Assembly: GCA_036139795.1 (NCBI GenBank)
Contig: JAYZYX010000293.1
Coordinates: forward strand, 1-26,072
DNA: 26,072 nucleotides
Direction of reading: 5' to 3'
Source: Donghicola sp036139795
GTDB lineage: Bacteria; Pseudomonadota; Alphaproteobacteria; Rhodobacterales; Rhodobacteraceae
In this document: positions 1 to 7,202 of the stretch, piece by piece
Layout of the letters: the number at the start of each line of letters is the position of its first letter
Position numbering within the stretch: the first letter of the stretch is position 1
The notes under the pieces: generated by a model
The model's input: only the letters and a program-made list of their open reading frames with translations
Database searches by the model: none
What the model was told of the DNA's origin: nothing
Made by a program: the position numbers and the translations under genes

Positions 1-1211
1 TGATGTGGGACCGCAAAACCGGCGCGCCTTTGGGGCCAGTTGTCAGCTGGCAATGTCGCCGGACCGCTGCGGCCTGCGCCGATTTGCAGGCGGGGGGACA
101 TGAACCTGCGGTCATTGCGAAAACCGGTCTGCCTATTGATCCGATGTTTCCGCCGACAAAGGCGGCGTGGCTGATCCAGCACTTTGCCGACGCAGGGCAA
201 GACGTTTGCATCGGCACGGTGGACAGTTGGCTGATCTGGAACCTGACGGGCAGGGCGGTGCATGCCACCGATCAGGCAAACGCCGCGCGGACCCAGCTGT
301 TCAATATTGTCAGCAGACAATTTGATCCCGATCTCTGCGATCTGTTCGGCGTTCGCATCGAAACCCTGCCGCAGGTTCACGACAGCGCCCATGTTTTCGG
401 TCACACAAAAGGGGCAGGGGTTTTGCCCGACGGCATCCCTGTAGCCTCGGCCATCGGGGATTCCCACGGGGCGCTGTTCAGTCACGGGGCCTTCACACCG
501 GGTGATGGCAAGATCACCTTCGGGACGGGTAGCTCGGTGATGACCACAATCCCCGAATTTATCGCACCCCCCGCAGGGATCACCACCACGATTGCTTGGT
601 CTTTGAACGGCCAAGCCACCTATGCCTTTGAGGGCAACATTCTGGTCAGCGCCGCGATCCTGCCTTGGACGCAGGCTCTGCTTGGGCTGGAGAGTGTCGA
701 GGCGCTGCTGGAACTGGCCCAATCCGTGCCGGATGCGATGGGGGTGTCTCTGGTTCCGGCCCACGTGGGTTTGGGCTCGCCCCATTGGGCGGCGCAGGCG
801 CAGGGGATGATCAGCGGGTTGTCGTTCGGGGCAGGGCCAGCGCAGATCGCCCGCGCTGCGGCGGAAAGCATGGCATTTCAGGTCAACGATGTCTTCCAGA
901 TCATGGCCAAGGCTGCGGGCGGGATCGGGCGCGTGTCCGTGGACGGAGGGCCAAGCCGTAACCGCTTTTTGATGCAACTGGTCGCCAATATGCTGAACCA
1001 TCCAGTGACGCCCTGCCGCGCCGCCGAAGCCTCGGCCCTTGGGGCGGCGTATCTGGCAGGTTTGGCCACGGGCGTCTGGCCCGATCTGGATGCCATCCGC
1101 AATTTGCCCGTGACGGATGCCGAAATTGCGCCTGACATGGCAGATGCGTCACGAAACCACGCTTTAGAGTCGTGGCGGAAAGCGATTGCCCGCACAACTT
1201 TGGTTGTATAG
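1..1211 (+). CDS. FGGY-family carbohydrate kinase, 5' truncated by window
   Basis: This is an ATP-dependent sugar or polyol kinase of the FGGY family, probably cytoplasmic. The visible 402 residues match the glycerol-kinase layout from the WQ-R-RT substrate-domain motif (about residue 16) through TGLPIDPMF, GTVDSWLIW, a GDSHGALF motif, the FGTGSS phosphate-loop motif and, near the C-terminus, DGGPSRNRFLMQ and ALGAAYLAGLA. Family members run about 490-500 residues, so roughly 80-90 N-terminal residues lie before the window; the ATG at position 3 is probably internal. The GDSHGA segment differs from the GDQQAA of true glycerol kinase, so the substrate may be another polyol or sugar. A SorC-type sugar-sensing regulator follows 38 bases downstream, and the stop codon overlaps its putative operator. 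Family call is sure; substrate is not. Confidence 0.85.
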   Translation, partial: MWDRKTGAPLGPVVSWQCRRTAAACADLQAGGHEPAVIAKTGLPIDPMFPPTKAAWLIQHFADAGQDVCIGTVDSWLIWNLTGRAVHATDQANAARTQLFNIVSRQFDPDLCDLFGVRIETLPQVHDSAHVFGHTKGAGVLPDGIPVASAIGDSHGALFSHGAFTPGDGKITFGTGSSVMTTIPEFIAPPAGITTTIAWSLNGQATYAFEGNILVSAAILPWTQALLGLESVEALLELAQSVPDAMGVSLVPAHVGLGSPHWAAQAQGMISGLSFGAGPAQIARAAAESMAFQVNDVFQIMAKAAGGIGRVSVDGGPSRNRFLMQLVANMLNHPVTPCRAAEASALGAAYLAGLATGVWPDLDAIRNLPVTDAEIAPDMADASRNHALESWRKAIARTTLVV

Positions 1212-1226
1212 TGAATAAATATTCAC
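1211..1226. promoter_or_regulatory. Palindromic operator candidate for the SorC regulator
   Basis: GTGAATAAATATTCAC is a perfect inverted repeat of 7-base arms around AA. It overlaps the last base of the kinase stop codon and lies 23 bases before the regulator's ATG. SorC/LsrR-type regulators bind AT-rich dyads of this kind, so autoregulation of the downstream gene is a reasonable inference. Confidence 0.55.
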
Positions 1227-1249
1227 TTTAACGACGGAGCATCCAAGGC

Positions 1250-2200
1250 ATGTCGCGACTGAACGAACTTCGCATGATCGCCCGTGTTGCGCAGATGTAT
1301 TACGTTGAAAAGCAACGTCAGGCCGATATCGCAAGCCATCTTAGGATCTCGCAGGCGACCGTCTCGCGCATGCTGAAAAAGGCGCAGGAAGAAGAGATTG
1401 TGCGGACCACCGTGGTCTCTCCGACCGGCACCTATGGCGAGTTGGAAGCCGGTCTGCGCCAGAAATTTGGCCTGTCCGAAGCGATTGTGGTGGAATGCTC
1501 CGAGGACCGCGACGGGGCGATCATGGCCCGTATCGGCGAGGCCGCCGCGCATTTCGTTGAGGCCACCTTGCAGCCTGATGAGATCATCGGCGTTTCCAGC
1601 TGGTCCGAGACGATTTTGCGCATGGTGGATAACATCCATCCGATGAAATCGGGCAAGGCCAAGTATGTGGTTCAGACCCTTGGCGGCATGGGCGATCCCA
1701 CTGTTCAGACCCACGCGAACCAGTTAACCACCCGTCTGGCCCGTTTGACCGGCGCTGAGGCCCGCTTGCTTAGCGCGCCCGGTGTGGCGCAGTCCCGTGA
1801 GGCCAAGCTGGTGTTGATCGGCGATCCTTATGTGCGCGAAACCATGGACCTCTTCAGCCGTGTGACGCTGGCGATCATCGGGATCGGGGCGATTGTGCCC
1901 TCATCGATGCTGGCCCGCAGTGGCAACGTATTCTCGGAACGCGAACTTTCGGCCGTGAAAGAAGCGGGCGGGGTCGGTGATCTAAGCCTGCGTTTCTATG
2001 CCGAAGACGGCAAGCCGGTGAAAACCGCGCTGGATGAGCGTGTGATTGGCATGACGATGGAAGAACTTTCCAAGGTGGACCGCGTCATCGCTCTGGCGGG
2101 CGGGCAGGCCAAAACCGAGGCTATTCGCGGCGCGCTGAACACTGGTGTCATCGATCTTTTGATCACGGATAAGTTCAGCGCTGAACGTCTGTTGCAGTGA
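1250..2200 (+). CDS. SorC/DeoR-type sugar-binding transcriptional regulator
   Basis: A 316-residue cytoplasmic DNA-binding regulator. The N-terminus carries a helix-turn-helix (about residues 10-45, with ADIASHLRISQATVSRMLKK), followed by the SorC sugar-binding effector domain, which resembles sugar-phosphate isomerases (GVSSWSETILRMV; VQTLGGMGD; IIGIGAIVPSSML; VIALAGGQAKTEAI). Length is normal for the family. The start ATG has a GGAG ribosome-binding site ten bases upstream. It follows the FGGY kinase in the same direction, so it probably senses the kinase substrate or its phosphate and controls the associated polyol or sugar operon lying mainly before the window. Its stop codon lies only 12 bases from the convergent repC stop, with no evident terminator between. 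Confidence 0.88.
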   Translation: MSRLNELRMIARVAQMYYVEKQRQADIASHLRISQATVSRMLKKAQEEEIVRTTVVSPTGTYGELEAGLRQKFGLSEAIVVECSEDRDGAIMARIGEAAAHFVEATLQPDEIIGVSSWSETILRMVDNIHPMKSGKAKYVVQTLGGMGDPTVQTHANQLTTRLARLTGAEARLLSAPGVAQSREAKLVLIGDPYVRETMDLFSRVTLAIIGIGAIVPSSMLARSGNVFSERELSAVKEAGGVGDLSLRFYAEDGKPVKTALDERVIGMTMEELSKVDRVIALAGGQAKTEAIRGALNTGVIDLLITDKFSAERLLQ

Positions 2201-2212
2201 GCGCGCCGGATT

Positions 2213-3274
2213 TCATCGGATCCCCTCATTCGTCATGCGGATCAGCTTTTTGATGTCGAATTCGCCATTTCGTGACTGTTTTGTGAGATGACGAAGATAT
2301 CCACCCGGATTCTGAATAGTGTCGAAACGCTCCAGTAGACACAATATAGAGATAGGGGCGATGTGCGCGCCCATGAACCGCTTGGCCTCTTGATAGACAG
2401 GTCCATCGATCCCCATCATCGGCACCAGTTGGGCTGCGTGCTGGCTGAGTTCCTGCCAATCCCGAGGGCCGTTAGGGAACATTTTACGGTACTCTGCGAA
2501 ACTCTGCACGGTCACACCCAGATCAACAGGTGTCGAAGGCTGTAGATCAGATTCAGAGTTATTATTTTTTTTACTATGTTGGTGACGCTCAATTTCGCTG
2601 TCGCTGACGATCATTTCCGGTGCTTCTAGCGCGGTTTCAAAGTCGGCCAGCAGCGCGCGCAGGTCTTCGTTGTTGTCCTTGCGGCGCAAAAACAGCCGAG
2701 CGCGGCCCAGAAGGGGGCTGTGGGCGTGGATGCCCTCTGGATCGATGTCTTGGGCCAGAAGCGCCTCTGTGAGGCTCTGACGGGCGCTGAGGATGCGGGC
2801 ACGCAGGACGGCGTGTTCCTCAAGGCGGCGAGTGTGTTTGGCAGCCTGACGGCGCAAATCACCGGCCATCAGGGCAAGGGGACCAAGATCAAAGCCAAAG
2901 GCACAGGCGATCCCGTCCCCAAGGCGCTTCACATAGCGTTTGCGGTTGGGGCTATCAAAGCGGGCGATGACGCCAGATTGCACTAAAGCCGCCAGATGAC
3001 GGCGCAGAGTGCTTTCCGGCATGCCGCCAAGACGGGTGGAAAGGGTCGCATTCGAGGCGAAAACGATGGATTTGCCGGCCCGCGCGGGCAGATCCCGATC
3101 AGGCACGAAGGTCAGCATGATGCGCAACACCGCAATCGCACGGTGCGAGAGGCCGAAATCGCTTGCGGCCACGGTCAGATCATCGACCAGCGCCCATTTG
3201 TCATGGGCCTCTGGCCGTTCGTCCAAGGCAGCCGAAACCGGCCGCCCGACGAAACGGGACGTGATTGCTGTCAT
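2213..3274 (-). CDS. repC: RepC replication initiator of repABC cassette
   Basis: A 353-residue replication initiator of the RepC family, essential for replication of repABC plasmids and chromids. The N-terminal half has the winged-helix replication domain (WALVDDLTVAASDFGLSHRA; SNATLSTRLGGMPESTLRRH; IARFDSPNRKRY), and the C-terminus has the usual short helical region ending in GGYLRHLTKQ. Between them is a polar Lys/Asn/Ser linker (HQHSKKNNNSESD) encoded by the most AT-rich stretch of the gene. It is the third gene of a repA-repB-repC series on the minus strand, separated from repB by 174 bases that contain a counter-transcribed RNA. The ribosome-binding site before the ATG is weak, consistent with post-transcriptional control by that RNA. 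Confidence 0.92.
   Translation of the reverse strand: MTAITSRFVGRPVSAALDERPEAHDKWALVDDLTVAASDFGLSHRAIAVLRIMLTFVPDRDLPARAGKSIVFASNATLSTRLGGMPESTLRRHLAALVQSGVIARFDSPNRKRYVKRLGDGIACAFGFDLGPLALMAGDLRRQAAKHTRRLEEHAVLRARILSARQSLTEALLAQDIDPEGIHAHSPLLGRARLFLRRKDNNEDLRALLADFETALEAPEMIVSDSEIERHQHSKKNNNSESDLQPSTPVDLGVTVQSFAEYRKMFPNGPRDWQELSQHAAQLVPMMGIDGPVYQEAKRFMGAHIAPISILCLLERFDTIQNPGGYLRHLTKQSRNGEFDIKKLIRMTNEGIR
2545..2585. other. AT-rich segment inside repC, candidate replication origin
   Basis: The stretch around attattttttttactatg is strikingly AT-rich within an otherwise GC-rich gene. It also contains a GANTC site at 2550-2554. In characterised repABC plasmids the replication origin lies in an AT-rich region within repC, so this is the best candidate here. 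No iteron repeats are evident, and function is inferred from position and composition only. Confidence 0.4.
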
Positions 3275-3322
3275 TTTTGTTCACGAAGGACGCAAAAAAT
3301 CGGCCTCTGCCAAGCGACAGAG

Positions 3323-3351
3323 TTGACGGATTCGACAGGAAGCGGTATCTC
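3323..3351 (+). promoter_or_regulatory. Candidate promoter of repABC antisense RNA
   Basis: On the plus strand TTGACG (3323-3328) is followed after 17 bases by TATCTC (3346-3351), giving a plausible sigma-70 promoter reading against repB-repC transcription. The -35 element is strong and the -10 is weak. A GANTC site (GATTC, 3329-3333) lies directly after the -35 hexamer. Confidence 0.5.
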
Positions 3352-3357
3352 GAAGAT

Positions 3358-3408
3358 GCTAAAGACGAGAAGGGCCTTCCAACTGTGCTTGGGGGGCTTT
3401 TCTTATTT
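3358..3408 (+). ncRNA. Counter-transcribed RNA (ctRNA) controlling repC
   Basis: Typical repABC cassettes encode a roughly 50-nucleotide antisense RNA in the repB-repC gap that lowers RepC synthesis. Here the 174-base gap contains a plus-strand promoter candidate and a strong hairpin ending in a T-rich run. The inferred transcript is about 50 nucleotides. The hairpin stem includes several G-U pairs that form only in plus-strand RNA, which supports transcription antisense to the repABC message. Ends are estimated from promoter and terminator positions. Confidence 0.65.
3368..3408 (+). terminator. Rho-independent terminator hairpin of the ctRNA
   Basis: Arms 3368-3382 and 3389-3403 pair over 15 positions (eleven Watson-Crick and four G-U wobble) around the six-base loop CTGTGC. 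The T-rich end of the 3' arm continues into TATTT. In the minus-strand RNA the wobble positions become C-A mismatches, so the structure favours plus-strand RNA. Confidence 0.65.
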
Positions 3409-3448
3409 CGGGGTCCTTGAATGTGCCTCCTTGGTTGTTTTTCTGCTC

Positions 3449-4414
3449 TTATTCTTCGGGTTCTGCGGGCTGGTCCGATTGCCAGCGGGCATACCATTCG
3501 TTCATCAACTCACTGGCGTTTTCTTCAATCCAGCGGTCGAATCCGGGGGTTTTGACGGTCAGGCTGACGCCTTTGTCGGTGCCTTTGACCACGGCCAACG
3601 CGGCGCCATCGGGGGCGGTGACGGCGGCTTTGCGGGCAGGGGTCTTGGGCGCAGGCGCGGTGGGGCGATGTTTGTTCTGGGCGGCCAGAAGAATCGCCTC
3701 GAATCGGGCGTCAGAGCCTAGAGACGTGAATTCGGGACGGCGCATGTAGGTCGTTGCGCGGCTACGAGCGGCCTGATCATTGAAGAGATCAGCCAGTTGC
3801 ATCCAGCGTTCGCGGCCAATCGAGGGCGCACGGCCTACCTCACGCAGGAACTCAAGCTCAAAGGCGGTGCCGACTTTCAGCATCCGGCTGACCATCGGCA
3901 AATCGATCGAGATCGCCGCCGCGATGGTCGGGCGATCATAGCCGGAATCCTGCAACTGCGCGGCAAAGCTGGCTTTTTCGATGAAGCTCAGGTCGGTGCG
4001 GGTGTTGTTTTCCTGCCCTTGCGCCATGACCAGCGCGTGATCGTCCAGCTGGCGGACCATCGCTTTGACCGGCAGGCCGAGATCGCGCAAAGCCGCCAGG
4101 CGGCGGCGGCCATAGACGATCTCATACCGGCCCCGCTGGGTCGGGTGAGGACGCAGCAGCACGGGAACCTGCTGGCCATAGGTCTGAAGGCTTTCTTTCA
4201 AACGCTCTTGTTCGACGGGGTCCAGCCCAAGACGGTCCTCAAGGCCTGCGTTGTCGATCAAGGCGGTGTCGATGTCCTGAACCGCGTTCTCTTGCATCCG
4301 GTTCAGGCTGCTTTGCAGCGCGCCGACCGCCCCTTGTGGCATCAGCCGCTGCCGTTGCGGCGCGGCCTCGCCCTTGGGCGTGATGTTGGTGTTCAGAATG
4401 CCTTTGCGTGCCAT
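3449..4414 (-). CDS. repB: RepB, ParB-family partitioning protein
   Basis: A 321-residue ParB-like partition protein of the repABC system that binds centromere (parS) sites and works with RepA. It starts with the conserved MARKGIL N-terminus. Next come the ParB/Srx nuclease-like domain with YGRRRLAALRDLG and the ENNTRTDLSFIEKA box, a helix-turn-helix (about residues 155-185, DRPTIAAAISIDLPMVSRML), and a C-terminal region ending in an acidic tail. The ATG at 4414 was chosen because it gives the family N-terminus and lies one base after the repA stop. An in-frame upstream extension to 4468 would lie entirely within repA. Translational coupling with repA is likely. Confidence 0.93.
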   Translation of the reverse strand: MARKGILNTNITPKGEAAPQRQRLMPQGAVGALQSSLNRMQENAVQDIDTALIDNAGLEDRLGLDPVEQERLKESLQTYGQQVPVLLRPHPTQRGRYEIVYGRRRLAALRDLGLPVKAMVRQLDDHALVMAQGQENNTRTDLSFIEKASFAAQLQDSGYDRPTIAAAISIDLPMVSRMLKVGTAFELEFLREVGRAPSIGRERWMQLADLFNDQAARSRATTYMRRPEFTSLGSDARFEAILLAAQNKHRPTAPAPKTPARKAAVTAPDGAALAVVKGTDKGVSLTVKTPGFDRWIEENASELMNEWYARWQSDQPAEPEE

Positions 4415-4415
4415 G

Positions 4416-5594
4416 TTAACGACCCCATGCTGCCTGGATGAGGGACTCGACCTCATCATTGACGTCATTTAGTGAATCGACCGCACGGTCGTATGTGTTT
4501 CGGTTGAACTGGCTGCGCTCGACCTCGTAGATGGTCTGATGGGTCAGGCCCGCGTCGGAAATCGCGGTGGATTTCAGCATCGACGCCGTCATCACCTCTT
4601 TGCCGAACAGATTGCGCAGGAAGGCGACCACCTGTTGTTGGGGGCCGTCGTTAGGCTCAAGCCGGTTGATCAGGAACCGCATGAAATCATAGTCCATCGT
4701 CGCGCCCGCATCGCTGACCACATCCAGAAGATCGGCGCTCATTTGCAGGAACTGGGACATGGAGGCCACGTCCAGCATGTTCGGCACGACAGTAATAAAA
4801 AGACCAGTCGACGCACAAAGGGCCGACATGGTCAGGTACCCCAATTGGGGTGGGCAGTCGAAAAGGATCAGATCATAGTCGCCTTCCACCTCGGCGAGAG
4901 TGGCGGCCATGCGGCTGAAGAAAGGGGGCTGGACGTTCTCCATGAGGGCGCGGGGCGTCTCGTGTTCGAACTCTTGCAGCATCAGGCTAGCAGGGGCCAG
5001 ATCGATGCCGGTGAAGAACGTCTTCTGGATCACCGCCGAGAGGGGCAGGGGATCATCATAGCGGATCGCGTCGTAAATCGTGCCGACGTCAGTGAAATCG
5101 ACTTCGGGTCGATATCCGAACAAGGTCGTTAGAGATGCCTGCGGGTCGATATCGACACAAAGTACCCTGTAGCCTTTCAGCGCCAGACGCTGCGCTGTGT
5201 GGACGGTACTGGTGGTTTTGCCCGACCCGCCCTTGAAGTTCAGGAAGGACAGAACCTGCACCTTATCACCGGGACGGCGGCCTTTGCGGTAGGTGCCCGG
5301 AACTTTGGCGGCGCGGTCCAGATACGACCGGATCGCCTCCAGATCGTCGGCACTATAAGAGCGGCGGCCACCGGCGCTGGTCAGCACCTCTTCGATCTTT
5401 TCTTCCATATGTAGCTTGCGCAGGAACGAGGTCGAAATCCCCAGCAGATCCGCAGCCTCGCCTGCGGAGAACAGACGCAGTTCCTTACGGGCATCGGGGG
5501 CGAAGGCAGTGAGCATGTGGTTTTCCAACGCCGAAGCGATGTTCTCTGCGTTCTCGCGGATACGTTCGTTGATGCGGATCGCGTTTTCGCTCAT
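4416..5594 (-). CDS. repA: RepA, ParA-family partitioning ATPase
   Basis: A 392-residue ParA-type ATPase that segregates the replicon and represses its own operon. The N-terminus (about residues 40-95) is a MerR-like helix-turn-helix (FSAGEAADLLGISTSFLRKL). The deviant Walker A motif FKGGSGKTT lies at about residues 120-128, followed by VDIDPQAS and the Walker B-like LILFDCPPQLG. The ATG at 5594 is preferred over the longer frame to 5819 because it follows a good AGGTGG ribosome-binding site and gives the usual family length. It is the first gene of repA-repB-repC. A -10-like TATAGA lies about 110 bases upstream. Confidence 0.94.
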   Translation of the reverse strand: MSENAIRINERIRENAENIASALENHMLTAFAPDARKELRLFSAGEAADLLGISTSFLRKLHMEEKIEEVLTSAGGRRSYSADDLEAIRSYLDRAAKVPGTYRKGRRPGDKVQVLSFLNFKGGSGKTTSTVHTAQRLALKGYRVLCVDIDPQASLTTLFGYRPEVDFTDVGTIYDAIRYDDPLPLSAVIQKTFFTGIDLAPASLMLQEFEHETPRALMENVQPPFFSRMAATLAEVEGDYDLILFDCPPQLGYLTMSALCASTGLFITVVPNMLDVASMSQFLQMSADLLDVVSDAGATMDYDFMRFLINRLEPNDGPQQQVVAFLRNLFGKEVMTASMLKSTAISDAGLTHQTIYEVERSQFNRNTYDRAVDSLNDVNDEVESLIQAAWGR

Positions 5595-5703
5595 AGTTCC
5601 ACCTAGGGCTTGGGCAAACGGGATCGTTGAGCGCGAAGGGTGCGCTCCCATGTGCCTGCTGCTTGTAGTAACGCTGTTTAGCGCCATGCTCATTTTTATC
5701 GTT

Positions 5704-5733
5704 TCTATAGCGGGGATTTCCGAGTCGGCGCAA
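5704..5733 (-). promoter_or_regulatory. Candidate repABC operon promoter
   Basis: Reading the minus strand, TTGCGC (5733-5728), an 18-base spacer and TATAGA (5709-5704) form a possible sigma-70 promoter about 110 bases before the repA start. The -35 matches only its first three positions. A GAGTC site lies in the spacer at 5722-5726. Confidence 0.35.
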
Positions 5734-5765
5734 ACAAAATCTGTCGCCTCAGGTATCGGGCTTTG

Positions 5766-5783
5766 CTCACCATATTTGGTGAG
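5766..5783. repeat. 18-base palindrome upstream of repA, candidate parS or RepA/RepB site
   Basis: CTCACCATATTTGGTGAG has perfect 7-base arms around TATT. It lies just upstream of the candidate repA promoter, where repABC replicons often carry RepB-binding centromere palindromes. I did not see a second copy in the window. The general rhizobial parS pattern GTT-N4-GC-N4-AAC was not found, so assignment rests on symmetry and position. Confidence 0.45.
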
Positions 5784-5867
5784 GGGACGCAGCGGTTCCC
5801 CCAGAGCGGCGATAAACACCTTAATTTACTGGCTTATTCGCGCACGCTCGTTCGGGCCTATGGGGTC

Positions 5868-5876
5868 TGTGGATAA
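5868..5876 (-). other. Perfect DnaA box (TTATCCACA)
   Basis: TGTGGATAA on the plus strand is a perfect match to the consensus DnaA box TTATCCACA on the minus strand, 274 bases upstream of the repA start codon. Confidence 0.6.
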
Positions 5877-5987
5877 CCCATCTTTTTTTCCGGAAAGTTC
5901 AGGAATCCATCGGGTTTTAGCCTGTGGACAGAATCGTAGGGGGCTTTGGCGCGTCAGATTGCGAGAGAATCCCCGCAAAACCCGCTG

Positions 5988-6272
5988 TTACCACGGCACA
6001 GTGATATAATCGGCCGAGACATAGCCCTTTACCTGCGGCGCATCCGCCAGCGAGACCTTGCACCAGAGCTGGCCAATCTCGGTCACGCATTGGCCGCGGT
6101 TCAACTGGGTGCCGTCGGGCAGGCCCAGAATGATGCGATAGCCAAGGCCGGGGCCTGCGCGCAGCTTCAGCATGTCATCCCCTGCGTTTTGAACGGTCGA
6201 GCGGCCGCCCAGATCGGCGCTACAGCCCGCAATCAGGGTCAGCGCAAGAAGAAGGGGCAGAGAGCGGCGCAT
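5988..6272 (-). CDS. Small SH3b-domain lipoprotein
   Basis: A 94-residue protein that is probably exported and lipid-anchored. The N-terminus MRRSLPLLLALTLIAGC is a lipoprotein signal sequence with an LIAGC lipobox. The remainder resembles a bacterial SH3 domain: DDMLKLRAGPGLGYRII, LPDGTQL, LWCKVSLAD and GYVSADYI. SH3b domains usually bind peptidoglycan or protein partners, but no role can be assigned here. The ATG at 6272 was chosen because it starts the signal sequence and has an AAAGGA ribosome-binding site; the in-frame extension upstream to 6434 has no recognisable character. It lies downstream of and in the same direction as the DUF4329-like gene, 311 bases away, so it is probably transcribed separately. 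Confidence 0.75.
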   Translation of the reverse strand: MRRSLPLLLALTLIAGCSADLGGRSTVQNAGDDMLKLRAGPGLGYRIILGLPDGTQLNRGQCVTEIGQLWCKVSLADAPQVKGYVSADYITVPW

Positions 6273-6583
6273 GAAGGGTCCTTTCGGCGGAAGAGCGGCG
6301 GATGCGGAAGTCCTAGCCTCTGGTCCCTCATGCGGAAAGGCGGAAATCCCTGCATTCTTGGTAAAATTGCTAGGAGGTTTCGGGGGCGGGCTTCGTGGGG
6401 CTTTGGAGCCTGTGGATAAAGCGCTATTTCTCAATGCAGGTTCAACTGCAAATATAGGCCAAGAATATGCAGCAAATTTCGGTAGGCCGCTGATTATTTG
6501 AAGGCTTCAGACGCGCAGGCACAAAGCCGCCTTACCCCTGTTCAGGTGCGAAAGCGCATGTCAGGTGATGAAGAGGAGGGCGC
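6273..6583. other. Intergenic region with second DnaA box
   Basis: This 311-base gap has no convincing gene. It contains a second perfect DnaA box (TGTGGATAA, 6411-6419), in the same orientation as the one at 5868. An imperfect dyad TGCAGGTTCAACTGCA and an AT-rich stretch follow at about 6434-6500. The promoter of the SH3b lipoprotein gene should lie here, but I could not identify it firmly. Confidence 0.4.
6411..6419 (-). other. Second perfect DnaA box (TTATCCACA)
   Basis: TGTGGATAA on the plus strand, in the same orientation as the DnaA box at 5868 and 543 bases away from it, in the promoter region of the SH3b lipoprotein gene. Confidence 0.5.
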
Positions 6584-7108
6584 TTAGCCTTCGAACCAGC
6601 GGATCAACTGGTCCAATGTCATCCGGTCGGGGATCGGTCCCGAGACGCCTTCGACGAAATCGGGGTCTTGGGGCAGACAGCCAAGGCCGCAGATTTGCCG
6701 GATGACGCCCGCTTGCCCGTCAAGGAACCACAGCCGCCCGCCGGGGGTGGCGACCCAGCCGTCAACGCCTTCGTCCATGTCTGATTGCAGATCGTCGACG
6801 CTTGGCATCTCGGCGTCCGCGTCATAGTCGAAACCGCCGTGGGTATGATAGCTGGCGATGATCTCGACCGCGTCTTCGGGATCGCGGGGCAGGCAGCTGT
6901 CTGCGTCGCCGCGCCGTGCCTTGCCGATGACCATACGGTCATTCTCATCTACGCCGATCATGCCGCAGTATTCGCGGTGTGCCTGATAGGATTGGACTAG
7001 TAGCGGGGCGAACATCTGTTTGACGGCTGCAATCTCGTCTGCCGATTGGGCGAGGGCTGTGATTGGCAGAATGGTCAGAGCGATGGCGGCGAAGGGGATG
7101 CGGGTCAT
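6584..7108 (-). CDS. Secreted JAMM-like (DUF4329-type) protein
   Basis: A 174-residue protein with a Sec signal peptide (MTRIPFAAIALTILPITALAQS, cleavage probably after ALA). The mature part has the core of a JAMM/MPN-like metal site: REYCGMIGVDEND, then SYHTHGGFDYDADAEMPSVDD, in which an HTH pair is followed by an S-x-x-D. It then runs through GVDGWVATPGGRLWFLDG. From memory this corresponds to the DUF4329 family, whose members are often secreted or toxin-associated; a periplasmic or secreted hydrolase is possible but unproven. Paired cysteines (QICGLGCLP) suggest a disulfide. The start coincides with the signal peptide. Function and substrate are unknown. Confidence 0.65.
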   Translation of the reverse strand: MTRIPFAAIALTILPITALAQSADEIAAVKQMFAPLLVQSYQAHREYCGMIGVDENDRMVIGKARRGDADSCLPRDPEDAVEIIASYHTHGGFDYDADAEMPSVDDLQSDMDEGVDGWVATPGGRLWFLDGQAGVIRQICGLGCLPQDPDFVEGVSGPIPDRMTLDQLIRWFEG

Positions 7109-7202
7109 GGGTCAGGTCCGGTTTCGTGGTGCGGCTAGGGTGACGGGTGCCAAGCCCTGTGGCAAGCACCTGCCCAGATATTCTAAGGCCCCACAGGCTG
7201 AC

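Larger units (their letters stand above)
5595..5987. other. repABC upstream control region, no protein-coding gene
   Basis: This 393-base gap precedes repA and holds no convincing gene. It contains a candidate repA promoter, an 18-base palindrome, a perfect DnaA box, a degenerate DnaA box (TGTGGACAG, 5923-5931), a TTTTTTT run at 5883-5889 and GANTC sites at 5722, 5903, 5931 and 5967. The composition is more AT-rich than the flanking genes. This is the expected place for repA autoregulation and partition-site functions. Confidence 0.6.

Noticed and set aside
5595..5819. N-terminal extension of RepA by 75 residues
   Set aside because: The extension crosses the palindrome and promoter region and lacks family similarity; the ATG at 5594 has a good AGGTGG ribosome-binding site.
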